Shown: in pieces, positions 32,872 through 40,400 of the stretch | How the letters are laid out: each line of letters starts with the position of its first letter | Numbering within the stretch: position 1 is the stretch's first letter | From: Paracoccaceae bacterium | Lineage (GTDB): Bacteria; Pseudomonadota; Alphaproteobacteria; Rhodobacterales; Rhodobacteraceae | Assembly: GCA_029862205.1 (NCBI GenBank) | Contig: JAOTXT010000037.1 | Span: 1-40,893, forward strand | Direction of reading: 5' to 3' | Length of the DNA: 40,893 nucleotides | Translations under genes and position numbers: made by a program | Notes under the pieces: model-generated | Told to the model about the DNA's origin: nothing | The model's input: the letters and a program-made list of their open reading frames with translations, nothing else | Database searches by the model: none

Positions 32872-34524
32872 ATGGCAAACGGATACACCGTCAGCGACCT
32901 CGTTGCCGAGTTCCTGGACAAATGCGGGGCCGAGACGGCGTTCGGCATCGTCTCGGTCCACAACATCCCCATGCTCGACGCAGTATCGCGCTCGAACCGG
33001 ACACATTTCGTGCCGACCCGGGGCGAGCTCGGTGCGGCCCACATGGCGGACGGCTATGCGCGCGCCTCCGGCACACTTGGAGTTCTAATCAGCAGCACGG
33101 GTCCAGGCGCGGCGAACACGGTCGGCGGCCTGGTCGAGGCGCGCACCGCCAGTGCGCCGATCCTGCACATCACCGGTCAGAATCCGGCGGCGCTGGCCGA
33201 CCGAGGTATGGGCCTGGTCCACGACATCCCCGACCAGCCCGGCCTGATGGCGGCCTCCGGGAAGGCTGCTTACCGCATCCGCGCGGGCTCCGAAGCCTTC
33301 GCGGTCATGAAGCGCGCGGTGGAGGATGCGCTCACCTTCCAGAAAGGTCCGGTCACGGTCGAGATCCCGATCGACGTCCAGCTCGAGGAAATCACGCGGC
33401 CTTCAGGGCTCGACGTCTACGCTTTGCCGAAGGTTGAACCGGTGCACCCGACCGGCCAGGAGATGGACCACCTTGTCGATCTGGTCCTCGAGGCGCGCCG
33501 CCCCATGCTGTGGCTCGGCCGCGGCGCGGCGGCGGCGGGAAATGCAGCGCGCGTTCTTCTCGATCAGGGCTTCGGGATGGTGACCAGCTGGGCTGGGCAC
33601 GGCGTCGTCAGCGACGACCACCCGCGCAATCTTGGCGCGTTGAACGGGCTGGGCGTACGAGTGATCGAAGACTTCTACCAAACAGTCGATCTGATGATTG
33701 TGGCCGGCTCGCGCCTGCGAGGGCACGAGACCGGGAATTTCTCGACCCCGCTGCCCAGGAAACTGGTCCAGATCGATATTGACCCGGCTGCCGACGGCAG
33801 AACCTATCCGAATACCGGCTTCATTCGCGGCGACGCGGCCCTAGTGCTGGCTGCGCTGGCCGAGCGCATCCAAGATCGCATCCGGATCGAGGACGCGTTT
33901 CCGGAAGAAGTTGCCAGACTAAAGTCCGAGGCCCGTGCGGCATTCCGGGCGACACTCGGCCCCTATGGCTCCTTCGCTGAGGAGCTCCGCGCAGCAATGC
34001 CCGAGGACGCAATCTGGGCGCGCGACGTCACGCTGAACAACTCGACCTGGGGCCATAAGCTGATGCCGTTGCACGATCACAGCACCAACATCTACCCGAT
34101 GGGAGCGGGCATCGGTCAGGGGCTCTGCATGGGGATCGGTGCCGCGATGGCGCCGGGCGGGCGCAAGACCGTCGCGATGACTGGCGATGGTGGCTTCTAC
34201 ATGCATCTGGCCGAGCTGTGGACTGCGGTGCAGGAGAATCTCGACCTGACGATCCTGGTCATGAACGATGGGGGCTATGGAGTGATCCGCCATATCCAGG
34301 ACAAGGCCGCTGATGGTCGGCGCGGGTTCGACGTGATCGAAGGGCCGGACCTGGAAATTGTGGCGGACGCGGCGCGGGTGCCATTCTGGCGGGTTCGATC
34401 GGCTGCCGAGTTCGGCGAAACTGTCCGGCAGGCCATCGCCACCACCGGCGTGGCGCTGGTGGAGGTCGATATACTGTCGGTCGGCGACTTCCCACCCTAT
34501 TTCCCCTACGGCCCGAAGGCGTGA
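32872..34524 (+). CDS. Thiamine-diphosphate-dependent enzyme (acetolactate-synthase-like)
   Basis: 550 residues of the acetolactate synthase/benzoylformate decarboxylase/oxalyl-CoA decarboxylase superfamily. Glu52 in RGELGAAHMADGYARASG is the conserved cofactor-activating Glu. The central domain (ARRPMLWLGRGA to LVQIDIDPAADG) is the FAD- or nucleotide-like fold. The ThDP/Mg motif GDGGFYMHLAEL...VMNDGGYGV lies near residues 438-470. ATG 32872 has GGGGAGG about 7 nt upstream. It may decarboxylate or ligate a 2-keto acid made in the pathway. It is unlikely to be the biosynthetic IlvB, since no small subunit follows. A broken IS3-type transposase starts just after its 3' end. Confidence 0.9.
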   Translation: MANGYTVSDLVAEFLDKCGAETAFGIVSVHNIPMLDAVSRSNRTHFVPTRGELGAAHMADGYARASGTLGVLISSTGPGAANTVGGLVEARTASAPILHITGQNPAALADRGMGLVHDIPDQPGLMAASGKAAYRIRAGSEAFAVMKRAVEDALTFQKGPVTVEIPIDVQLEEITRPSGLDVYALPKVEPVHPTGQEMDHLVDLVLEARRPMLWLGRGAAAAGNAARVLLDQGFGMVTSWAGHGVVSDDHPRNLGALNGLGVRVIEDFYQTVDLMIVAGSRLRGHETGNFSTPLPRKLVQIDIDPAADGRTYPNTGFIRGDAALVLAALAERIQDRIRIEDAFPEEVARLKSEARAAFRATLGPYGSFAEELRAAMPEDAIWARDVTLNNSTWGHKLMPLHDHSTNIYPMGAGIGQGLCMGIGAAMAPGGRKTVAMTGDGGFYMHLAELWTAVQENLDLTILVMNDGGYGVIRHIQDKAADGRRGFDVIEGPDLEIVADAARVPFWRVRSAAEFGETVRQAIATTGVALVEVDILSVGDFPPYFPYGPKA

Positions 34525-34559
34525 ACGCGTGACCGCCGGCATTTGACCCGAAGCGCCGC

Positions 34560-34850
34560 TTCGTATCGGATGCAGAGACCGGACAGTGATTGAGACGAAG
34601 ACAGGCAGGGCATTGGACGCATATCGCGTGGCATTGAAGGCATTGAAGACTTCCCGGTAGAGCGTTCCGTTGAAGCGCTCGTTGTATCCATTCTCCCAAG
34701 ATGAGCCAGGGTAGATCCAGATGGGATTCACGCCGACCCGCTGTAGCCACACCTCGTGGCTTCTGAGGTGAACTCCGGGCCATTTCGCTGCGAACGTATT
34801 CGGGTTCCCCGTGTCGCAGGAAGGGCACTGACATTGTCGTTTCGAGCGCC
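34560..34850 (-). pseudogene. IS3-family transposase (OrfB) remnant, frameshifted
   Basis: Fragments of an IS3-type DDE transposase lie on the minus strand in different frames: FLRHGEPEYVRS, then a shift to NGPEFTSEA, then another shift to RVGVNPIWIYPGSSWENGYN followed by ERFNGTLYREVF. In the intact family these read continuously as ...IRSDNGPEF...VGV...IEPGSPWENGYNESFNG. The rest of the element, including orfA and clear terminal inverted repeats, is missing. It separates the two catabolic blocks and points to past rearrangement. Confidence 0.75.
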
Positions 34851-34944
34851 GCACTGGTCGATTTGGGAGCGTGACGATTGTTCTGATGGCGTATTGGCTG
34901 GGTGGGTCTTTGTCGACCAAGTCTTCGAACCGACCGGAAACGCT

Positions 34945-35637
34945 TCAATCAGGCAATACCACGACCGCCCGAATTGGGCTTGCAGTTCCGCCCTTGATCT
35001 TCAGGGGGAACCCTATGAACCGAAATCGTCCCTTCCCGACTAATTTGTCGAGATTCCAAAGGCATTCCATGTGAGTGATTCCACGCTCTGCGCAGGCCAT
35101 ATGTGCTTTAAAATTCGGCTCGCCCTCAGGCGCCGGGCTGATTGCCTCGACGCCGAAGGCGATAACTCCGCGATCGGCTAACCAATGGACCGAGTCCACA
35201 TGCAATCCGGGGAAGTCGTGCAGGTAGCCCGGCGTCCCGAAAAGGCGCTCATTCACGCCCATATGGATCAAGACCGTGTCGCCGCTCTTTATATACACGC
35301 CACTTGCGGCCAGCGCTGATTCCATCTCGTCGACGGTGATCTGGTGCCGCAAAGAAGCTTGTGAAAGATCGAGGCAAAGAGCTTCGGTGTAGAAATTCTC
35401 CAATGGCACCTGATCGATCGAAAGTGCGTCTGGAGCGGGATCAAAATGGCACGGCGCGTCAACATGGGTACCGGCATGGTCGCTCATTGAGAGATAGAGC
35501 GCCTTCGACGTAAACTCGGTTTCGCCTGCGCGTTTGACTTCTCGGTGGTCGTTCCAGACCGAGACAACCACCGGAGGATGAGAGGGATGCGTCGGCGTGC
35601 GATGGTGGATTTCGCGGCTCAGGTCAATCAATGGCAT
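34945..35637 (-). CDS. Cyclase family protein (kynurenine-formamidase-like metal hydrolase)
   Basis: 230 residues of the cyclase family (PF04199 type), which includes metal-dependent arylformamidase KynB and isatin hydrolase. These open a lactam ring or remove N-formyl. The metal motif HxGTHxDxPxH is complete: His54, His58, Asp60 and His64 in MSDHAGTHVDAPCH. GFPGLHVDSVHWLADRG-type sequence and FGVEAISP follow. The start MPLIDLSREIHHRTPTHP is standard. It is divergent from the NitT-type importer operon across 348 bp, so it probably serves that module. It ends about 95 bp from the recognisable IS remnant, but its own C-terminus appears intact. Confidence 0.9.
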   Translation of the reverse strand: MPLIDLSREIHHRTPTHPSHPPVVVSVWNDHREVKRAGETEFTSKALYLSMSDHAGTHVDAPCHFDPAPDALSIDQVPLENFYTEALCLDLSQASLRHQITVDEMESALAASGVYIKSGDTVLIHMGVNERLFGTPGYLHDFPGLHVDSVHWLADRGVIAFGVEAISPAPEGEPNFKAHMACAERGITHMECLWNLDKLVGKGRFRFIGFPLKIKGGTASPIRAVVVLPD

Positions 35638-35985
35638 TCATTTGTTCCTCTGGTGCGCGCGAGGGATTGCGAGGTCCGGCTGACCTCCGAGCCAATCTGA
35701 AAATTAGCCGCATATTGGCAGTTCGGCAATTTGATAGGTGGGAACTCGATCGAATGTCCCAGTTATCAACGCTGATTCGTGCAGGCCCAATTGTTCATCG
35801 CTGAATGTTTCATTCAATCATTCAACGATCATCGCGCGCCGGCTCCATCAGATAAGAATATGATTACAAGATACTTTTCCTGTCTCTTTCTTATCTTCAT
35901 GCCCCCTGCACAGGGTTTTCATGTGCAATCATTCCAGCATCTGCGTAGATTTTTGGCCAGGAGCGAGGGTTTGGGAGGTAGAGAA
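35638..35985. promoter_or_regulatory. Divergent intergenic region of the second catabolic module
   Basis: This 348-bp spacer between the cyclase gene and the importer operon is relatively AT-rich. GATAAGAA (35851-35858) and TTCTTATC (35888-35895) form an 8-bp inverted repeat spaced by 29 bp, and CCCTGCACAGGG is a short palindrome after it. These are candidate operators or leader structures. No gene is supported here; an open frame from 35779 into the binding-protein gene lacks a good start. Confidence 0.45.
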
Positions 35986-36990
35986 ATGCTACTGCACAAG
36001 CCTGCTATCGCGAGTATCGTCGCAATCGGTCTGTCCCTTTCCACGATGGGGTTCGGCACCATTGTGCAAGCCCAGGACAAGGTTCATTTCCAGACCGACT
36101 GGCTGCCGTCCGGCGAGCACGCAATGTATTATGGTGGCTGGACCAAAGGCTTTTGGGCCGACCAGGGGATCGACGTCACGATCACACGCGGCTACGGCTC
36201 GGGGGACACCGTCACCAAGATCGCGACAGGTGCCGCAGATTTTGGAGTTGCAGATTTCGGAGCGGTCTTGACCGCCAAAGCCAAAACCGGGGTGCCGGTC
36301 CGAACGATCAGCTTCCTATACACCCATTCGCCACATTCCCTGTTCGTCCTGGAAAGCTCGGGCATAGACAGCTTCAAAGGTTTGGAAGGGAAGAACATCG
36401 GCATCACGCCGGGCAACAGCCACAAGGTTTACTTCCCGAATGTGGCCGAGCGTGCCGGCACCGATCCCACCAAACTAAATTGGGTTTTGACCGACGGGGC
36501 CGCGATGGCACCGCTGTTGATCGCAAAGCAAATCGACGCCGCGCCGTTCTATTCAATGCACCATTACTATCAGAACAAGGCGGCCGAAAGTGCGGGCGAG
36601 AAGATCAAGGTGCTGCCATTCGAGGAAGTCGGCTTCGCGATCTATTCGGCTTCGCTGATCACGTCACAATCTATGATCGACGAAAATCCGGATCTTGTCA
36701 GGCGCTTCCTGACCGCCGCTCAGAACTCGTTCAACTGGGCCAAAGAGAACCCCGATGAAGCTTGCAAACTGCATGTCGAGCGGGTGCCGGAAGTGGCGTT
36801 TGATGATTGCATGGGCAGCCTGAGTGCAACGCTCAAGTTCGTCTTCAACGATCACTCCGCTGCGACCGGTCTTGGCAAGTTCGATACCGAGCGCCTGGCC
36901 TTTACCTGGAAGGTCGTGAGCGAGGCGCAATCGCTTGATGCAAGTTGGGATCCGGCGCAGTCGATCGACGTCAGCCATTTGCCGAACTAA
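35986..36990 (+). CDS. NitT/TauT-type ABC transporter substrate-binding protein (SsuA/THI5-like)
   Basis: A periplasmic binding protein of about 334 residues. A signal peptide is present (MLLHKPAIASIVAIGLSLS, cleavage near VQAQ). The mature start, VHFQTDWLPSGEHAMYYGG followed by FWADQGIDVTI, and GTGAADFGVADF-like ATGAADFGVADFG are hallmarks of the NMT1/THI5-like group that binds pyrimidines, nitrate, taurine, sulfonates and similar small molecules. GGGAGG lies just before ATG 35986. The distinctive TDWLPSGEHAMYY form resembles hydroxymethylpyrimidine- or riboflavin-type binders. With an amidohydrolase and a cyclase alongside, an N-heterocycle is a likely ligand; this is inference. Confidence 0.9.
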   Translation: MLLHKPAIASIVAIGLSLSTMGFGTIVQAQDKVHFQTDWLPSGEHAMYYGGWTKGFWADQGIDVTITRGYGSGDTVTKIATGAADFGVADFGAVLTAKAKTGVPVRTISFLYTHSPHSLFVLESSGIDSFKGLEGKNIGITPGNSHKVYFPNVAERAGTDPTKLNWVLTDGAAMAPLLIAKQIDAAPFYSMHHYYQNKAAESAGEKIKVLPFEEVGFAIYSASLITSQSMIDENPDLVRRFLTAAQNSFNWAKENPDEACKLHVERVPEVAFDDCMGSLSATLKFVFNDHSAATGLGKFDTERLAFTWKVVSEAQSLDASWDPAQSIDVSHLPN

Positions 36991-37012
36991 GCTGAGCCGT
37001 CTTTTGTGAGAT

Positions 37013-37039
37013 TGGCGCTGGACGTCCAGTCCGGCGCCA
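37013..37039 (+). promoter_or_regulatory. Intercistronic hairpin downstream of the NitT-type binding-protein gene
   Basis: TGGCGCTGGA and TCCGGCGCCA form a 10-bp stem (one U-G pair in RNA) with a 7-nt loop, 22 nt after the binding-protein stop. There is no U-run. Its position matches that of the hairpin at 23730-23755 after the other importer's binding protein, and the same mRNA-stabilising role is likely. Confidence 0.6.
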
Positions 37040-37064
37040 GCGATGATACGGCAGGAGCGCCGGT

Positions 37065-37823
37065 GTGATCGAAATTTCGAACGCATCCAAGGTCTTCACC
37101 GCGCGCGACGGTCATCCCGTCCACGCACTCAGCGACATCGACCTTTCGATAGATGACGATGAGTTTGTCTCCCTCGTCGGGCCATCCGGTTGCGGGAAAT
37201 CGACGCTGCTCAGGCTGGTCGCGGGACTTGCGCCGAGCACCTCGGGTTCGATCGAAGTCGATGCAATTCCAGTTTCGGAACCCCGGCGGGACACGGCGAT
37301 GGTCTTCCAGGCCCCGACCCTGCTGCCCTGGGCCAGCATAGAGGACAATGTCCTGTTCCCGCTGAAAGTGATGAACGTGCTAGATGGGACCAGCCGGCGC
37401 CGCGCCCACGAGTTGCTGGAACTGGTTGGCCTGGCCGGATTCGAGCGAAAATACCCACGTGAGCTATCGGGCGGAATGCAGCAGCGCGCGGCGATCTGCC
37501 GGGCGCTGATCCATGACCCGCGGATCATGCTAATGGACGAACCCTTCGGCGCTCTGGATGCCCTGACCCGCGAAGAGATGAGCCTGGAGTTGTTGCGGAT
37601 ATGGACCGATCGGCCGAGGACTATTCTGTTCGTCACCCACTCCATCCCAGAGGCAGTGCTGTTGTCGGACCGGGTGGTGGTCATGTCGCCGCGTCCGGGG
37701 CGAATTGCCGATATTCTTGAGGTTGCGCTACCCCGGCCACGGAGTTTTGCCATGGAGGGCGATCCGGCCTTTCAGGCGACTGCCCAGAAAATCCGCTCCC
37801 TGATCTTTGAGCACCATGGTTGA
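37065..37823 (+). CDS. NitT/TauT-type ABC transporter ATP-binding protein
   Basis: An SsuB/TauB-like ATPase of 252 residues. It has Walker A GPSGCGKST, Q-loop MVFQAPTLLPW, signature LSGGMQQR, Walker B IMLMDEPFGALD and switch His in FVTHSIPEA. It starts with GTG at 37065, with GGAG about 7 nt upstream. Its last 8 nt overlap the permease gene, so the two are coupled. It belongs to the four-gene operon 35986-40182. Confidence 0.95.
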   Translation: MIEISNASKVFTARDGHPVHALSDIDLSIDDDEFVSLVGPSGCGKSTLLRLVAGLAPSTSGSIEVDAIPVSEPRRDTAMVFQAPTLLPWASIEDNVLFPLKVMNVLDGTSRRRAHELLELVGLAGFERKYPRELSGGMQQRAAICRALIHDPRIMLMDEPFGALDALTREEMSLELLRIWTDRPRTILFVTHSIPEAVLLSDRVVVMSPRPGRIADILEVALPRPRSFAMEGDPAFQATAQKIRSLIFEHHG

Positions 37824-38640
37824 AAACGCGCAAACGCTCACCCGCAGCACCACTTGGGCCGCATGGCTCCGCGGCTTCGCCCAGGAAGCCGTGTTGCCGG
37901 CACTCGTTATGGTCGGCTTGGTCGGCATCTGGGAGGCGAGCGTCTGGTTCTTCAAGATCCCGGTTTATCTGTTGCCCGCCCCCAGCGTGATCTGGGCGGA
38001 TTGTGCAGAAATTTCTGACGTGATCCTGAACCATACCTTGGCGACGTTGCACACGGTCCTGATCGGCTTTCTGGTTTCAATCGTGATCAGCGTGCCGCTG
38101 GCGGTCGTGCTGACCTCGTCAAAAGGCATCGCCACCGCGGTCTATCCGGTTCTGGTGATCACTCAGGCGATTCCAAAGGTCGCGCTGGCGCCTCTCCTCG
38201 TCATTATGCTGGGCGCGAACGAGTTGCCGCGCGTCGTGATCACCTTTCTCGTTGCGTTCTTCCCCCTGGTGATTGCGAGCGCCACCGGGCTGATGTCGGT
38301 TCCACATGACCTGATCGAGCTTGGCCGCTCCTACAAGATTTCTTTATGGCAGGAGCTTTGCCGCATTCGGCTACCTTACGCAGTGCCAATGATCTTCAGC
38401 GGCCTCAAGGTTGCGATTACGCTGTCGGTCGTTGGCGCCGTGGTTGGCGAGTTTGTCAATGCGGACAAAGGGCTGGGCTTCTTGATCGTTTCGGCCTCGG
38501 CATTCTTCCAAGTGCCGGTGGCCTTTGGCGCGCTCGTTTTGCTGTCGCTGATGGGTGTGGTCCTGTTCCAGGTAATCGTCGTGATCGAACGCATCTTCTT
38601 TCCGTGGTCTGCCGAGAGTGCCGGGAACTCGTTCATGTAG
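37816..38640 (+). CDS. NitT/TauT-type ABC transporter permease
   Basis: An SsuC/TauC-like permease of about 274 residues with six hydrophobic segments, for example VLPALVMVGLVGIWEASV, TLHTVLIGFLVSIVISVPLA, VVITFLVAFFPLVIA and the C-terminal LVLLSLMGVVLFQVIVVIE. The cytoplasmic EAA loop reads ELGRSYKISLWQELCRIRLP. ATG 37816 overlaps the ATPase gene end; a TTG at 37807 is in frame but less likely. It probably works as a dimer with the ATPase and the binding protein at 35986. Confidence 0.93.
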   Translation: MVENAQTLTRSTTWAAWLRGFAQEAVLPALVMVGLVGIWEASVWFFKIPVYLLPAPSVIWADCAEISDVILNHTLATLHTVLIGFLVSIVISVPLAVVLTSSKGIATAVYPVLVITQAIPKVALAPLLVIMLGANELPRVVITFLVAFFPLVIASATGLMSVPHDLIELGRSYKISLWQELCRIRLPYAVPMIFSGLKVAITLSVVGAVVGEFVNADKGLGFLIVSASAFFQVPVAFGALVLLSLMGVVLFQVIVVIERIFFPWSAESAGNSFM

Positions 38641-38685
38641 CGGCTGTGCGTTTAGCATCAGGGATTTACATAGATTGGAGGACAG

Positions 38686-40182
38686 GTGGTGGCATTCACG
38701 GTGGTTCGTGGCGGGCGTCTACTCGATCTTGAAGCGAGGGGCGCACCGCATCGAGATATCCTGATCGAGGATGGTGTGATCCGCGAAATCGGCGCGCCAG
38801 ACCTGGCAGCGCCAGAGGGCGCAAATGTGATCGATGCCTCGGCGAAGCTGATGCATCCTGGCCTGATCAATGGTCACACCCACAGCCACGGGAATCTGGC
38901 GAAGGGCACGGGAGGGCGCTGGACCCTCGAGCTGCTTCTAACCGCGGGGCCTTGGATCTCTGGCAACAGGCAGACTGACGAGAAATACCTATCCACCGTG
39001 ATCGGCGCTTGCGAGATGGTCCTGAAGGGTTGCACCGCGTGCTATGACTTGATGGCGGAGTTCCCGACGCCATCGATCGAAGGCTTGGAAGCGGTTGCAA
39101 AGGCTTATGACGACGTAGGCATGCGCGCGGTGGTCGCCCCGATGGTGGCAGATACCAGCTTCTTCGAGGCAATTCCGGGTCTCATGGATGCTCTGCCGGC
39201 GCCCCTGCAAAAGGAGGTCGAGCGGCTTCGAATGGCACCGCACGACGTCACGCTTGAAAACATGACGTCGATCTTCAAGGGCTGGTCGATGGACCGTGAA
39301 CGCATCCGGCCGGCGGCAGCACCGACCATTCCTCTCCATTGCTCCGACGATTTTATGACCGGCTGCCGCGACATTGCGCGCGAACTCGGATTGGGGCTCC
39401 ACAGCCATGTGGCGGAGTCCCGCGTTCAGTCTGTCAGCGCGATCAAGCGCTATGGGAAGACCATGACGGCGCACATCGAAGATCTGGGCCTTCTTGGTCC
39501 TGACTTCGTTGTCGCGCATGGCGTCTGGCTTGATGACGACGACATAAAGCGCCTGGCTGACCATGGCGCCTCGGTATCGCACAATCCGGGCTCAAACGCG
39601 CTACTTGGCAATGGCATCGCTTTCGCTCGCCGGATGCTCGAGCTTGGCGTGAACCTTGCAATTGGCACCGACGGGGCGAGCTGCTGTGACAATCAGAACA
39701 TGTACGAGTCCATGCGGATGGCCTCGTATGTCAGCCATGTACGCGGGCCCGAATGGCAGAACTGGCTTGAGCCGCAAGAGATCCTCCGAGCGGCGACCGA
39801 GGGAAGCGCGCGTGCGCTAGGCTTCGACCGGCTTGGTCTAATTGAGCCAGGATACCACGCTGACATCGTGTTCCTCGACCTCATGTCGATTAACTGGATT
39901 CCGGTCAACGACCCGGTGAACCAACTTGTTCACACCGAGGATGGCTCGTCGGTTGATAGCGTTATGATTGGTGGCAAGATGGTCGTCCAAGGCCGTAAGC
40001 TGGTCGGCATCGACCTCACCCAAATCGCCGCCCAGGCTGAAGCCGCCTGCGAACGTCTCGCTAGAGTCAACGCGCCCAACAAGGCGCTCTACGAAAGGCT
40101 CGAAAGTGTGGTTGGTTCCTACTGCCCAGGGCTAGCGCGGCAGCCATATCATGTCGATCGGTTTGGCGCGGCACCGCATTGA
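38686..40182 (+). CDS. Amidohydrolase, ATZ/TRZ (SAH-deaminase/cytosine-deaminase-like) family
   Basis: A TIM-barrel metal-dependent hydrolase, about 498 residues. The single-metal site is complete: His64 and His66 (NGHTHSH), the HVAES His, the VAHGVWL His with SHNPGSN, and the Asp in IGTDGAS. This group deaminates or dehalogenates triazines, cytosine, guanine, adenosine and SAH. The strong SHNPGSNALLGNG and GTDGASCCDNQN blocks are those of the TRZ/ATZ branch. Two adjacent GTG codons, 38686 and 38689, could start it; the second gives better spacing to GGAGG. It is the last gene of the importer operon, so its substrate is probably what the importer brings in: a small aminated heterocycle, identity unknown. 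Confidence 0.93.
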   Translation: MVAFTVVRGGRLLDLEARGAPHRDILIEDGVIREIGAPDLAAPEGANVIDASAKLMHPGLINGHTHSHGNLAKGTGGRWTLELLLTAGPWISGNRQTDEKYLSTVIGACEMVLKGCTACYDLMAEFPTPSIEGLEAVAKAYDDVGMRAVVAPMVADTSFFEAIPGLMDALPAPLQKEVERLRMAPHDVTLENMTSIFKGWSMDRERIRPAAAPTIPLHCSDDFMTGCRDIARELGLGLHSHVAESRVQSVSAIKRYGKTMTAHIEDLGLLGPDFVVAHGVWLDDDDIKRLADHGASVSHNPGSNALLGNGIAFARRMLELGVNLAIGTDGASCCDNQNMYESMRMASYVSHVRGPEWQNWLEPQEILRAATEGSARALGFDRLGLIEPGYHADIVFLDLMSINWIPVNDPVNQLVHTEDGSSVDSVMIGGKMVVQGRKLVGIDLTQIAAQAEAACERLARVNAPNKALYERLESVVGSYCPGLARQPYHVDRFGAAPH

Positions 40183-40400
40183 CGGAAGAGAGGAGAGTCG
40201 GTTCGGAGAGCGGAGCTGCGATGACACTCGCCTGAGAAAACCTGATAGCGTAGCTCAACGCCATGATCCTCCGTTGAGAGAGTGACCTATACGACGCTAA
40301 TTCGAAAGGACTGCCTGCAAGGGTAGCGTCGGGTCGTGGCAAAGAGCCGTAATCATTGGAGCGGCATATGCAGATCGACGTGCCTTTGCGCACCTTACGC
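40183..40400. other. Spacer between amidohydrolase and integrase ends
   Basis: This 218-bp convergent spacer has no gene, no tRNA I could fold by eye, and no obvious terminator. It is a possible attachment-site region for the recombinase, but no repeat elsewhere in the window was found to match it. Confidence 0.35.

Noticed and set aside
33919-34920. 333-codon minus-strand frame spanning the ThDP gene and the IS remnant
   Set aside because: Only the part beyond 34560 has transposase similarity; the rest is antisense to a real gene. It is a chance fusion of frames.
60-40290. Similar ATCCTCCGTT strings near 72-81 and 40266-40275 as possible att repeats
   Set aside because: Only about 10 bp match, which is expected by chance in 40 kb, and the flanks do not match.
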